The notes: a model not told the origin generated them from the letters alone. Counted from the stretch's first letter, positions 23,576 through 37,400 are shown. The stretch: DNA of 64,000 nucleotides from Saccopteryx bilineata (GCF_036850765.1 NC_089495.1:196991847-197055846), one strand, 5' to 3'. Program-made: numbers and translations.

Positions 23576-24035
23576 CACAGAGTTAGAAAATGTAGCACTA
23601 CAGATAAAATGAAAATTAGGACCAAATGTACTCCATTAATTTAAAAAGAAAATTAAGCAATTACCTTTTATACCAAAGTCAATACAGAGGAAAATCAAGC
23701 AGGGGGTAAGGTGTGATCTTGCTTACATTAGGAGCGAGGTAGCGGAGCACAGTACAACCGTGGCAGAAATGAAGGAAGCCCCACTGAAGCATTAGAAAGG
23801 AGAGCGAGCAGTCCTGAACACACCAAAGAGTGCGGGTCACAGTGGGGAGAGCAAAACGGAGACCCACAGAACACTGACAAGCATTCGAGGGAAGAAGAGA
23901 ATCATGGAAGGGAAAGGAGGTCTAACATACACGTAAGTGGTGGCGTCAAGGAAGTAAACTGAAGACACATGGTAGAAAAACCTTCAAAATAGAAAACAAG
24001 AATATGGTCCAGGAATGACAGAAGAGTCAAATCTA

Positions 24036-24150
24036 GAAAGAAAGAAAGGAAGGAAGGAAGGAAGGAAGGAAGGAAGGAAGGAAGGAAGGAAGGAAGGAAG
24101 GAAGGAAGGAAGGAAGGAAAGAGAGAGACTGAGAGAGAGAAAGAAAGATC
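24036..24150. repeat. (GGAA)n microsatellite
   Basis: About 20 tandem ggaa units, flanked by aaag and gaga runs. GGAA arrays are potential ETS-factor binding platforms, but nothing here shows use. Confidence 0.95.
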
Positions 24151-25581
24151 ACACTATGTTGTAGGAAAACATTATCCAGATGATTCAAAACAAAGATGTA
24201 TCCAAGTATAAAATTAATGGATTTAAATTCCAAACAAAGAGCCATTTGTGGGTATAAGCCAAGATTTCAGGTGGACTATGAAAGAAAAAAGGCTTTTTTC
24301 ATAGAATTGTTAAATGCTAAGTGACAGTAAGATGATATCTTTAAATCTTTCAAGGGGAATAATGTTTGATCCTCAAAATCTGTAAGCAGCCAAACTTCCA
24401 TTTACATGTAGATGCAGGAGACAGATTAGTGCTATTGAGCACACAGGGCCAGGAGCACAGTCGCCCTTACTGTTTCTTGTTAAATTATTAGAAGGGGAAG
24501 TTTGGCAAACAACAGCTAACTGGCTCCACTGCTCTCTGCCTAGCCTGTTTGCTGTAACTTCATTCACAACACCCACTGCTCTAGCAATGAAAAGGACAGA
24601 AATGGAAATGGGGTAATTACCCTACTGGCTTTCACTGTGGCCAATATTGAAAATAAGGTAATCTTAAAAAAAAATTAAAAAATTTCCCCTAACAGTTTTC
24701 GATTTGTTGGAAAATCAAAAACGTGCTTTTGATTTTAGGAATAACTATGCTGTGTGATTATAGAAAATATTCACGGACCAAGTGAAAGAGAGCCAAGAAC
24801 GGGGTAATAAGGACATGTAAAGCATCGCTTGCCCTATGAGAATTTCTCAGTTTTTAAAAAATAATAATAAACCTAGAGCCTGAATTTTAATAGCCACCGC
24901 AAGAAGAGTTAAAAGTAGGGCCCCATCTTCAATAAAGATAACATACCTGAAGTGGTATACTATCTATCGGTGAGCAGTCAAAGGGGGGGGGAGAGAAATA
25001 TTTAAAACGTTAAAAAAAAAAACCACAAAAGAGATAATGGATCAACAGAGCATCAGATGTTGATGAGGCATAATATAAAAAGAATCAAACATAATTTAGA
25101 TATGAAATTACAAAATCAATGGAATGTTATGAAGGAAATGAGACATACATGAGGGGTGCGTTAATGACTCGGGAGATAGGAATTAGTGAACTACCCAGAA
25201 TGTATACAGGGAGACAAGGAAGGCAAACAGGAAAGGGGGGTGAAGAGAGAGGATGAGAGAGCCCCATGTCTGTATGCTGTCACTGGGGTCTGGGAAGAGG
25301 TGGTGTTCAAAGAGACATGGCCAAGCACTTTCTAGGACGGATGGAAGACAAGTCTCAGCTTCCAGAAACCCCGTTCATTCTTAGCAGGATGAATTTAGAA
25401 AACACAAAATGAAAAAAAAGACATCTAGACTGATTATAGAAAATTTCAGAGAACCAAAAAATGTCTTCAGATGAGGCAGGAAAAATAAACAGATCACTGT
25501 ACCGTGGAGTGACCGATCAATAGCAGCTGGCTCACCAGCATCAGTGGAAGCCAGAAAACGATGAAAAATCTGCCAAGTTCC

Positions 25582-25601
25582 GGGGGGGGGGGGGGGGGGG
25601 G
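25582..25601. repeat. 20-base poly-G run
   Basis: An uninterrupted G homopolymer inside A-rich DNA. Confidence 0.9.
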
Positions 25602-28416
25602 AGAAAAAAACCAAACCTTTATTTGCATACAGGATAAAAATCTCAACACAGGAAAGTCACACAGTTTTAGTTCAGGAAAGAGAAACTCAGTGCTTCTACA
25701 ATAAAGGGTCATTATGCAAGAGAGAAAGATGAGCGGAGACACTGGTCAGCAGAACGGAAAATTAAATAAAAATCGACTGTGCGAAAAAATAATAGTGCTC
25801 AGTTCATGTGCACATGTGTTGAAAACGCCATAGAGCTAAACTATTGGATAATGGCATGCAAAGTGGGAGAGAGTTGATTGATATAAGGTGTTCTGACATC
25901 CTTGAAGTATTTGAGAAGTGGGGTCTTCATAATATTTAAACTGTCTACAAAATAAGCAACATAAAGTTTTAACTCAAAGATGTAGGTATAGATTAGTGTC
26001 TAAAACAGGAGAGAGAAAACTGAATTAAAGAGAAAAAATTACTTAGAAATTTTAGGACAGTGTAAAATACAAAATAAGATAAAGAACTGATACTGTATTT
26101 ATCAGTAACCATAACAGACGTCTATGTTACTGTGCTACACTCATCAATTTGGAGAGATGTTGTCAGATTAAGTTGTTTAGAAAAGAAAAAGGAAAAGCAA
26201 CATCCTAGAAAGTGACACTGGAGGCTTAGTTTTTGAATTTTCCCAAATTCCCTCACACAGACAAAGAAATTTAAATAGCAAAACAAAAAACCCGTGGATA
26301 ATATCTGTAATAGCTACAGTTTACCTAAGAGACAGGCTATCCTCATGAATTACAGATTACGCGTGGGGAGGATTGAACCGCTGACAACCGGGATAGTCAG
26401 CACTGAGATATAGTCAAATAAAATACTGGACTTTAAAAGCAAAAATAAATCCATGTGCTTCCAGGCAAAAAGAAACTAAATCACTTAGAAAGGAAGGACC
26501 ATCAGATTATTATCAGACCAACAGCTACAAAACCTGCGTGGTGTCAGGAGAGAAAGGAGGAGAACGCAGCAGGAATATATGGGTTTGAAAGTCAAAAATA
26601 GCCAACAGGTACCCACCGGAAAGATTGGAAATCAAATGGAGAACAGTGGCTGAAAACTGGCAATGATCTTGCACACTCCAGTAGCGCGGATGAAGATAAA
26701 GGTCAGCGGAAACGCGAAGAAGAGTCTGCAGCAGATTGGACCCGTGGAATCGCTAAAATCACCAGCCCACGTTCCCTCCCAGGAATAAGTACTAGAATTA
26801 AGACTCGGAATTGAGCAGCACAGAGACAACAGTGACAGGAAATTGAAGGTCCAGATAAAAGAATGTGAGACAAACAGAGCCGAGGAGCCTCAGAAAGGAA
26901 GCCATCAAACTGGTGGACGTGATGCAGACACAGCCCAGGGGAGAGCTCTGTGGAGTGAGAAATTAACTGTGAAACCACACCCTGGTCCAACTGTCCAGGA
27001 AAACTAATTTCACATAAAAAGAGAGGACGGAAAATGATTTGGGATGAGAACACATACCGAGTAGTACTGAGAAAAAGAATAGCATCTCCCCAGCCGATAA
27101 ATAGCATGCCAGACAGTGTGGCTACAAATCAGATACAAATGATAATACACCGTTTCAAAAAAAAAAAAAAGTGCTAACAACACTAAGAAAGTGATCTGAG
27201 ACATGAAAGAACAGTAAAAACGTGAATTAGGAAAACCAAGAATGAGGTCGTAAGACTCAGGAGATAATTGGATATTTAAGAAAGTGGATTTCTGAAGCGG
27301 AGACTAAAGTTGAAGTGACCCAAGAGTGAATCAACACAACAGATAGTGCCCGGAGGAAAAATAGGTTCAAGGAGGGCACTTTTACGAAAGAAAGCGATAA
27401 ATGGATTAAAGAGAAAAATGGAAACATTAGAATGCAGGATGAGATCATCAAAGCTATAGCCGAGTCCCCAAACAAGAAACCCAAAGCAAGGAGACAAATG
27501 TCAAAAATTAGAATTCATAAAGAAAACTCCCTGAAATAACGCAACAACTCAAAATTACATAGTGGAATGGCCAACCCTGAGGTTTATTCTAACAGTTTCT
27601 TTCTTACTTTAAAATAATAATGATAAAAAGAAAATCTTACCTGCTCCTAGGCAAAATGACTTAAGTCATATATAAAGAAAAGAAAATCTGAATATTATTG
27701 GACTTTTTGATAGCGCTGTTTTGTGCTAGAAGGAAATGGAACGATATATTTATGATGTTCCAGTAAAGAAAATGTGAGCCAAGCACTTGATAGGCAGCCA
27801 AGTTGTTCTAAAGACTATAGACAAATTGTTATCAACATGCAAGGGCTGAGAAGTATTATTCTGGGTTCTTCCTGAAGAAACAACTCAAGAATAAGATTAA
27901 GTCAACCAATATGATTAAAGAGACATCAGCAAAGGGCTGATGGTGAAAAATAAATAAATATTTACTTATATGGGAGAAAGTATAATAATATTAAATGGTG
28001 ATATGCTCTGTGTACATTCAGTACAATTAGTGAAGATTCAGAGATATAGGAAGAGGAGGTTTAAGAAAATTGCACTGTTTTAATAATCAAATTAGTGGAG
28101 TTAGTCCCGGAATCATTGCTGTTATCCTGAACCTGTTAAGTAAACAATACGGGGAAAGGTGCTGGAGAGATGCTATGGTCCTCTGATTTTATATTACTTT
28201 TGTCTCCTTGAGAACCAGGATTTTTGTGAAGAAAGGCAATACACATTTAAGATAGGAGAGAGAAAGTAAAAACCTTGGAGTCCTGCATTTGAATCAAATG
28301 TGTTGTTATGAGTTCAAGAGATATTTTATTTCAACTTCACATGAAGTGGCCAGAATTGGGAAGGCAGGAATGAACAAAGTTGGATTGGGATCGAAGATCT
28401 CAAAATGAATTGATAG

Positions 28417-28439
28417 ACCAGATAGATAGATAGATAGAT

Positions 28440-28482
<43 letters not shown>

Positions 28483-28490
28483 GATAGATA
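28417..28490. repeat. (GATA)n microsatellite
   Basis: Tandem gata/agat units broken once by gatg. Confidence 0.95.
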
Positions 28491-30422
28491 AAGATGTGTA
28501 TGTGCACAGGTTAGTATATGTACTTGTAGCTAGGAGCTGTGTCGGCTAAGACCTAGATGTAATGATAAGTAGTTGATTTCAGAGCTGGAGCAGAGAAAAC
28601 ACAGGTGAAAGCAGATGAGTGCCCAGTGTTTGAACACATCAATTGCCCTGGGCAAAGAAGTGTAAGGAGATGAAAGGGGGGAACTCTGGACTAGATGAGA
28701 CTTCAGGAGTATCTTTTAAAGCAAGCAAACAAACAAAACCACTAAACTTCGGCATGTGGGGATGACTGTTTGGAAGCTAAAGCTATATATAGGTAAAAGC
28801 AGAGAGTGGTTCTCATAAAAGGATGCTGGTTACTTTTGGAGGGAAAGAGAGAGGGGGTGTGACTGGGACAGGGCGTCTGGGGGGCGAGCAGGTGTTATTT
28901 GTTAACTCACGTGTTGATGTCAGAGATACCTGCTTCAAAAACATTAATTTCAATCCATATTTGTCTTATTCAGTTTTTTTTAAATTTGTACTACATTTTA
29001 CAATAAAAATATGTGTGTTATACTTTAAGCTATGTACTCTTTAAGAGACACTTGCCAAACATAAGGAAAAGAGACTAGAAGCAGAGATGAAAAAATGGAC
29101 ACAATTGTTTTTAAAATAAAGTATTATGGACAAAAATTAGCTAAAAGAAAGTTAATGTAATATTAGACCAACAGACCTTAGGCAAAACAAAAACAAAAAC
29201 AAAACAAAACCCCAAAAAATTATTTAAAAACAAAAAAAAACCCTGATATTGAAAGGACAAATTCACTAGGCAACTAGTAATTCTAACTTTGTATTCACCA
29301 GCTAAAGCAGCTGACAACATAGGAAACAATACTTGATTATACCAGAAAGGAAATGTTTGAACGTACCTACCATCATGGGAGATGTTACACACATCTCCGT
29401 AATTGACAAATCAAGCATATAAACCATTACTGAGGATTTGAAAGATTTGAATAACAAAATGAATAAGGTCTAACAGAAACATAATGAACCCTACGTTTGG
29501 AAATGATACACATATTCTTTTCAAGCACACCTGGAAACTGTAGAAAACTGATCAAATAGAAAGCAGCAGTGAATGGTAAAACCTAAGGCACACCCACGTA
29601 GTTAGAGATACAATTGCTGTGAGCCTGTGGATACAGGTTCTGGTGTGAACAGTGGCCATGCAGAAACTTACAGGTGAATGTTTATTACAGTTTTACTCTT
29701 AACAGCCCAAGCTGGAAACAGCTCACAGGTCCTTCAGCGGGTGAATGGCTGACCAAATTGTGCATACCATGGACCACAGCTCATCAGTGAAAGGAAATGA
29801 ACTTTTGATACAAACAACAACCTGGGTGAATTTCCAGAGAATCAGGCCAAGTGGGGAAAAAAATCCAGTCCAGAAAAGGTTACATATTATATGATTCCAT
29901 TCATGTAACATTCTAGAAATGGTAACATTTTTTAAGTGGAGAACAGGTTAGTGCCGTGATGGCAAACCTATGACATGCGTGTCAGCACTGACACACGTAG
30001 CCATTTTCAATGACATGCGGCCACATACCAGAGAAGTATGGGGCCGCATGCTGAGAAGGACGTTTCATCCTCGGCTACTGCACCTGGCCGTGCAGGAGCC
30101 AAGGATAAAACATTTGCTGTAGTGTAGACACTCTGTGCCAGAGGTCTATAGTCCAAAACAACAGAACTCTGGCACAGAGCATCTAGTTCTGGGACTTCTG
30201 GTTAGGCCATTAGGGGATCTTTGACCTCACTTCCTGCCGGCAGAGCAGGGAGCAGTGGAATGCCACGGGGGACACATCTCTGGGGGCCCTGTGATCGCCA
30301 TTACCAGCAACCACATAACCACAGCAACTATCATCCAATCTACTGTTCTGGGGTATCGTGGATTTCTAATTGACCATCATTACTGAGATAAGTGAGGAGG
30401 AGGCTGGGAGAGGCGAGGGCCT

Positions 30423-30839
30423 GTGCTATGGGTGCCGTTTCCCGCCATTAGAAATAGCGGCAGCCATCTTAATTTACATAAGATGCAACTTGCAGAATTT
30501 CAAGATAGCATCTGGGCTCAGGTGTTTGTCGACTTGAGGTCAAAGCTTGAGAATCTGGAAAGGTGCCGCTTGGAGAATCAAGAGGAGTGCCACTACGAAC
30601 AGGAAATTTGGAGTGCCTGGAACCAATTACCAGACACTTTTAGCACCCTGAAAAATATAGCAATGGCTTTACTCACAATTTTTCCCTCTATGTACTTTTG
30701 TGAGACCTTATTCTCAGCGTTAAATAATATCAAAATTAACAAAAGAAAAAGATTGACAGATGAAGTTAGTGGCGCTTGCTTGGGCTTGAAGTGTACAAAA
30801 TACCAACCTTCAATTGAAGATTTAGCCAATGAAATTTAG
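30423..30839 (+). pseudogene. hAT transposase C-terminal fragment (dimerisation domain)
   Basis: A 138-residue open frame. The first ~20 residues look non-homologous. From about residue 21 it carries the C-terminal part of a hAT transposase: LRSKLENLE, then WNQLPDTFSTLKNIAMALL, IFPSMYFCETLFSALNNIK and KRKRLTDEVSGACLGLKCT. The 'S/CE..FS.L..IK....RL' pattern is the hAT dimerisation domain, also found in GTF2IRD2- and ZBED-type proteins derived from hATs. The BED zinc finger and the acidic catalytic residues are missing, so it cannot be active. It ends at a natural stop at 30837-30839. A solitary dimerisation domain could in principle interfere with related transposases, but expression is not shown. 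Confidence 0.85.
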
Positions 30840-30921
30840 CAACCAAATAGTTGGTAATAGGCAGGTTAGTTAAAGAATTCCCCCTCCCCCTCACTTATCT
30901 TAGTTCATGGCACCCCACACA

Positions 30922-30970
30922 AGTTAAATAATATCAAGACCAACCAAAGAAACCAACTGACAGATGAACA
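30922..30970 (+). repeat. Internal duplicate of a coding segment in the hAT element
   Basis: gttaaataatatcaagacc ... gacagatgaacaaag repeats, with about 80% identity by eye, the coding segment at 30718-30766 (gttaaataatatcaaaatt ... gacagatgaag). It lies downstream of the stop codon, so part of the 3' coding end was duplicated into the 3' untranslated region of the element. Confidence 0.75.
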
Positions 30971-31523
30971 AAGAAGTCACTAAGCAGGGAAGTTAAATAA
31001 TTAGTTTTCGGTTTATTATTACAATTAAACATTTTTGTTATTTAAACTATAAATGTTGTGAAATTATGGTTTTTTCTCGAAGTGACACCCCACCTGAGTT
31101 ATACTCGTTTTTTTTTTGTTTTTGTTTTTTTGGTGAATTTTGATACACCAAGCTCAAACAATTGCCCATCACTGGGTTAGTGGCTGGGCTGCCGTATTAA
31201 GAAGGGGATGAGGATGGGAGGGGAGTGAGTAGGGCTGTAAGAAAGCATCATGAGGCGATGGAGTTGTCCTGTGCCTTGACTGCCTCCATGTCAAAAAAGC
31301 TGGTGTGCTCTCGTTTGAAAGTTTTGCAAGATGTTCAGTTGGCAGCAGGGCTGGATAAGGTGTACTTGTTATCTTTCCGTATTATTTCTTAAAATTACCT
31401 GTAAATCTACAATTATCTCAAAATTTAAACATGTAATAGGAAATACATTTTGCACTAGATTAAAACATGCAGGATACAGTGTAATCAAGATTTGTAGTCT
31501 TTAATCTTGACTTTTAAAAGGAG

Positions 31524-31893
31524 GCCCTGGCCGGTTGGCTCAGTGGTAGAGCGTCGGCCTGGCGTGCAGGAGTCCCGGGTTCGATTCCTAGCCAGGGCAC
31601 ACAGGAGAAGCACCCATCTGCTTCTCCACCCCTCCCCCTCTCCTTCATCTCTGTCTCTCTCTTCCCTTCCCGCAGCCGAGGCTCCATTGGAGCAAAGTTG
31701 GCCTGGGCGCTGAGGATGGCTCTGTGGCCTCTGCCTCAGGCGCTAGAATGGCTCCGATTGCAACAGAGCGACGCCCCAGATGGGCAGAGCATTGCCCCCT
31801 GGTGGGCATGCCGGGTGGATCCCGGTCGAGCACATGCGAGAGTCTGACTGCCTCCCGGTTTCCAACTTCAGAAAAATACAAAAAAAAGTAAAA
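31524..31893 (+). mobile_element. Rhin-1-like tRNA-derived SINE
   Basis: Begins gccctggccggttggctcag, with ggtagagcgtcggcctggcg and gggttcgattcctagccagg, then the same body as the 13157 copy, ending agaaaaatacaaaaaaaag. A short taaaagg flank on each side may be the target duplication. It inserted just past the end of the L1 fragment. Confidence 0.92.
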
Positions 31894-31899
31894 AATAAA

Positions 31900-34800
31900 A
31901 GGGCTGAAAATTAGTAAGCTAGTCCTTCAAACTAATGAGCAAGAAAAGTAAACTATTAAACAAATTCAAAGAAAAAAGGAATGGAGATTATTGACATAAG
32001 AATAGAAATTAATGAAACAGAAGAAAATACCATAAAGAAGATGAACAAAGTCAAAAAGGAAGAGACGGACAGACAGACAAACACACACAGAGAATAGGTA
32101 AACAAAGCAGAATTTAAAATGTAAGAGAATATGACGATAACCTTATTCCAATACATTTGAAAACTTGGATGAAATTTCCAAGAGAAATATTTAAAACACT
32201 AAGATGCACTCACTAAGAAATGCCTAGACTGTGCATTAATTGTGACCAGTAAAGAAAGCTACCCAGGGAACACAAACCAAAACAGTAGAAATGTATCCAG
32301 GACAAAGGTATCAAATTACCCAGGAAAAGACCAGTTTTTCCAATTAAATTTCTTCTTTTAATCTAGCTATACACTGTTGAGAGGAGTCACAATTTAAAAC
32401 CTAAGATTATGGAAAGGGAGTTGATGGAGGAGTGGAAGAGGGTGTATCAGGAAACACTGCTCAAAGAAAGATGATATGTTACTAGTGATAAATATAACCG
32501 TGACATACTGACGAATGTTTAATTTATCTTAAAGACATAACCCATTCTGAGTATGCCGCTACAAATGTAGCTTTAAAAATGTAAAGCAAAGGTTGAAACC
32601 ACGAGGAGAGTGGGACCAGCGCACCATCGCACCATCATCGCAGGCAATGCGAGCGAGTGACATTTTAATCTGAATAAAAACGTTAATATGAAGATTTGAA
32701 CAACACAATTACCAAGTACTATAAATGGAGACTACGTATTCTTTTCAAGCATTCCTATAAATTTATTTTTAAAAAAAATAACCATCTATTGGGGCACGAA
32801 TCAGTTCTCAACACAATCTGTACCACACTGACTGCTTTCTTTAATTATAAAGTAGTTAAGAAAATCAATAAAAAGTAGCTTTCTAAGTGTCTATATGGGA
32901 ACTTAAATCCCCACTAAATTTCTCAGGAGTCAAAGAAGAAATCACAATAAAAATTGGGAAATAGAACTTTATGATGAAAAATATTATACATTAAAATGCA
33001 TGAAATGCAGTTAAAGCAGTACTTAGGGAAAATTTAAGTGATAAAATGTTTATGTTAGCAAAAACCTAAAGTTGAAATGTAATGAACTAAGCATCCCACT
33101 TCAAAGTTAAAATAATCAAAGAATATAGAAAGGAGGAAATAATTAGAGTAGAAGCAGAAGTTAATTAAATGGAATACAAATGTACAAAGGGAAAGACTGA
33201 CAAAGTGAAAGTTCTTTAATAAAAGCTGAAAGAATTGATAAACCCCTGCCAACATTAAGTGAGAAAAACATTGAAGAGACAATAAACCATATTACATATG
33301 AAAAAGAAGACTAACTAAAAGCATCGATTACATAAAAGGTAATAGGTATTATAAGCTTTAAGCTAATTAATCTGAAAAGTTAGGTGAAATGGACCCAATT
33401 TTAAAATATAAAAACTGAAGAAAAACAGAAACTCTAAATAGCGATGAAAATCTAAAATAAAAAAAATTACTTTATAATCAGTAGTTAACAATCTTCCCAT
33501 AAAGAAAATATTAGGTTCAAACGGTTTAATAGGTAAGTTTTGCCAAATATTCAAGGAGTAGGAAATTCTGATTTTACATAAAACCTTACAGAGAAAACAA
33601 GAGGCAGACACTTTCCCCAGTTTATTTTACATAACAAATATACACTTTATGCCCAAAGTAGATAAAAATAAGAGAAAATAAATTCACTCACAAACATTTA
33701 GAAACCAAAAATGTGTTAGAACCAGCCATCTACAAAAATAACAGGATGACTAAGGTAAGTTCATGTTCATAATGTTAGCTTATTATGGATAAAATATTAA
33801 AATAAAAAGAATTTACCAAGATTCCTACAAATAAGAAATACTAAAATGTCCAGAACAGGTTGTATTCTGACTAGAGTTTTTATACACTGCACGTGCATTG
33901 TCTAAGTTGTTACGACCACTTTGGAAAGCCAAAATGCTACGACAGGACCTTCTAAAGCTAAACATATGCCTCACCAGCAGATCCACTCCTGGGAAGAAAT
34001 GAACAGAAACGACAGCATATGGACACAGAAAGACATACTCAGAAATGTTCTTGGCAGCCATATCCCCAAACTGGAAAGTATTTAAAAATCGATCAACATT
34101 AGGATGCCTAAATTATAGTCTATTTACACAATGTAAAGCTATCCATAAAAAAAAAAAAAAATGAACAAACTCTAACCACACTCAACATAAGTGTAGCTCA
34201 CGACAATGTAATATTGAGGAGAAAAAGACAGACATAAGAGACATTCTGTAGGGTCCCTTAAGGGTCAGAAAGATGCAAACCATGTAAAGGGGGTCAGCAC
34301 AGTGGTCATCTTTATAGGGGGCAGTCACCAGTTGGGGAGTCCTCACATCATAGTATGGTTTTGATTCCTGGTCTAGGTGCTGATTTCATGGTAGCATGCT
34401 CTTTGAAAATTCTTAAAGCTGTACACCTATGACTTAGGCACTTTTCTATACATTATACCTCCATAAAACGCTTAGAAAAACTAGTTGCATTTCTACATCC
34501 CAGATTCAGTCAGAAAAGATATTCCAAAAATGATAACAAATACAATAAAATAATAATTTTCGAGGACTGAACAACATTTGTGCACGATCCTTATGAAGAA
34601 AACCATCACATCCTACTGAAAGGTATTAAACATGACCTAAAGAAATAGAGATGTTATTAGATAAAAAGACTCAGTATGTTTAAGATGTCATTTCTTCCCA
34701 AACTTATCAATGGATTCAATGGCAATTAAAATTAAAATTCCAATGCCATTTGCCCAGAGGATTCTCCAACATACACAGAAGAGGGTGCCCCAGGGAAGAA

Positions 34801-37400
34801 AGCCATGAGCAGTGTTGCCCTCCCAGAAATGAAGGCACACTATAAGTTATAGAAATTCAGACTGTGACGGCAGTACAGGGATAGATAAACAGGAAAGGAG
34901 AGACAGCCCAGACGTAGGGAACTGGTTTGTAAATTGGTAGTTAAAAAAAAAAAAAAAAATCCAATATCTAGCTGAGGCATCATTTGATTGATTATCCATG
35001 TGGAAAAAATTGATTTGAATCCGATCTCTCACCAAGCACAGAATCAATTTCTGGTGAATTAACAACTCATATAGAGAAAGGAAAGCTTTAGGTTTTAAGG
35101 AAAAGATAGAGAAAATACTTTATGACTTGTGAGTGAGAGAAAGATTGCTGAACGCTTATACAAATAGTAATGTTGATAAATTCAAATCTATTAAAATGCT
35201 GACTTCCTGTTTCTCAGAAAGGCACCCCAAATGAATTTAACAAAAATGAGCTGTCCACTGGGAGGAAATGTTTGCAATGTACAAAGCCAACAGAAATTAA
35301 GTGTCTAGAGTGTAACGGAGCTCCGTGGATCAATAAAATAAGGGTGTTTTAAAAGGAAAGGAGAAAATAAACAAAGAATAGACATCTCATAAGATGAAAA
35401 TGACCACAAAGAATTGAGACTGTGCTCAATTTTATTAAAATCATAAGAATAGGTGTTAGAAGCACTGTGTGATATGGTGTCAGATCTGACATGAAAAAGA
35501 AATTGTTACACAGTCTGATGTCCCGCGTGAGCAACGATGTGGAGCAGTAGCTGATAGTCGGCCGGAGGAAGGTATACAGTGGTCAAATAAACCGCCTTAC
35601 TAAGGTTGGGCAGTTTGTTATTAAGCTAAAGGTGAATATATCCTCCATCCTAACTATTCCATTCTAAGCTGGCTAACCTAGACAGACTCTCGTTCATGGA
35701 CGTCACAGATGATGCACCAGTTGTTTTTAGCAAGTTGGTGTGTAAAAGCTAAAATTCCAGATGGCACACCAGAAGTGAAATGAATGAATTGGTTGTGATA
35801 CTTTTACTCAATAGGATATTGTACAGCAGTACAAACGAACAAAAGATGGTAGCCACAGATACCGATATGGGTGAGTTTCAAACAGTGTGGAGAGGTAAAT
35901 GCAAATCACAGTAGAATGCATTCATGATGATTCCATTGACACAGAGGTAAAAAAAAAAAAAGTATTTTGCATATTAATGTGTGTAAGCAGTTGTGGGGAT
36001 TAGTACCAAATACAGTAGTGTTTGCCTCTAGTTTTACCGATAGAAATATCAGGCGAGGAAACAAAGAATCCTTCTGAGGTGTTGATCCTGTTCTGTTTCT
36101 GAAATTGTTGGCGATGGCTGTTCTTTCTCTCATTGTTATTTAAACTTTATATATACCAGCTATGCCCCATATCTTGGAAATTTAAAATAATAATAATAAT
36201 GAGAGAATGCTCTCCCATGCCTCTCGGGCAAAAGAAGAAATCAGTACTAAAATCACATAACACCTAGAAAATTATAATAAAAACAAGACGTTATCAGAAC
36301 TGAGGGGATGTAGCTAACGTGGATACATGGACTTAATTTATATTCTTTCATGCTTAATGTGTGTGAATTAAGGACATAACTCAAGAAATCATAGTTTTTT
36401 TTAACATAATAAAGGAAATAGGAAAAAGAAAATATCCATAAGTTAATAAAATAAAAATAATTGGTGTCTTCAAGGATCTAGGGAGTAGTTGGCACAATGA
36501 TTGATTTTATACCTAGAAAACACCGAAAAGTCAATAGAAAACACAATCACAGCAACAACAAAACAGCATAATTTAAAGAAGATAGCTCTCAGTGTACTGA
36601 TACTTCAAAAAATCAAAGTGCAGAACAGAGTAGAAAAGCAGCTTCCCTTTGTGTTACAAAATATAGGGGGTAAATGGTGACGGACAGAGACTTGGCTTGG
36701 GGGCGAACACACAGTGTGGTGTACAGAGATGTGTTATTGAACCGTGCACTTGAAACCTGTATGATCGTGTTAACCAGCGTCACCCTGATCAATTCAGTTC
36801 AAACACAATTTAAAACACTTAAAGATATGGTAAAAGAGTTTGTCAGTTTCTGAATCAAAAATAAATATACCTCCATAGGACCCAGGAGCGTACCTCCTAA
36901 GTATTTATCCTACAAAAACATGAAAAGTTGTGTTTACACAAAAATATGTGTATAGATATTTATAGCAACTCTTTTCATAATTACCAAAACCTAGTGGCCT
37001 TCAACAGGTTAATGGTGAAACAAACTGTGGTACGTCCACGCATTGGAACATTACTCAGCACTAAAAAGGAATAAACTATTGATGCACTCAACAACTAGAT
37101 AAATTTCAAAGGCATTTTGCTGAGTGGAAGAAGACGGCCTCACAGCCTTATTACTGCATGATTTCATTTATGTGGCTTTTATACAAAACTATATAGTGAT
37201 AGGAAATGACCAGTGGCTGCCAGAGGTCAGGGGTTTGGGGACCATGGTTGACAGCTACATTCTGACGAAGGGAGAGTACAAGAGAATTTGGGGGGGGGGG
37301 TGAAGCTATTCTGTATTCTGATAGGGGTAGTGGGTACATTAAATTTGTATATTAGAATTCATAGAATTGTAACCGCCTGAAGAAATATTTTTATATGATA
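31900..37400 (+). mobile_element. Several decayed L1 copies, mostly sense orientation
   Basis: A-rich DNA with recognisable L1 pieces. ORF2-like sequence lies at 32400-33800 and 34480-34850 (ttcttcccaaacttatcaatgg, attccaatgcc). L1 3' UTR ends lie at 34040-34480 (ctgtacacctatgacttagg), 35790-36190, and 36850-37375 (tttatagcaactcttttcat, gatttcatttatgtggc). All frames are broken. No host exon is visible. Confidence 0.65.
36665..36830 (+). mobile_element. Bat-type L1 3' end
   Basis: gtgacggacagagacttggc, cacacagtgtggtgtacag and ccgtgcacttgaaacctg ... ccagcgtcaccctgatcaa. The same block recurs at 39085-39290, so it is an interspersed L1 3' UTR type. Confidence 0.6.

Larger units (their letters stand above)
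22480..29635 (+). mobile_element. A-rich region, largely decayed L1-type sequence
   Basis: Seven kilobases of A-rich plus strand with many short frames, typical of sense-oriented old L1/HAL1 sequence. Family borders cannot be drawn by eye. The part 28800-29050 (ggttacttttggagggaaag, tttacaataaaaatatg) looks like an L1 3' end. No intact ORF1 or ORF2 is readable and no host gene is recognised. Confidence 0.4.
29954..31174 (+). mobile_element. hAT DNA transposon, internally deleted, 1221 bp
   Basis: Ends ccgtgatggcaaacc and gcccatcactg form the short inverted repeat of a hAT (consensus cagtgatggcaaa). It is flanked by an exact 8 bp target duplication, ggttagtg, at 29946-29953 and 31175-31182, the duplication length of hAT transposases. 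The interior keeps the last part of a transposase gene (30423-30839). The region before it is non-coding, so most of the transposase including the DDE core is gone. I recognise this as a type that is repeated in bat genomes. Confidence 0.93.
29640..31440 (+). mobile_element. L1 3' UTR, sense, split by a hAT element
   Basis: Left part 29640-29953 carries the L1 3' phrases acaggtccttcagcgggtg, aacctgggtgaatttccag and tatatgattccattcatg. Right part 31183-31440 continues with ggggatgaggatgggagg and acctgtaaatctacaattat. The two parts join in order if the hAT insert at 29954-31174 and one copy of its 8 bp duplication are removed. Confidence 0.8.

Noticed and set aside
30423..30839. Domesticated host gene from a hAT transposase
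   Set aside because: The frame sits inside a complete element with its own ends and target duplication, and only the C-terminal domain remains.
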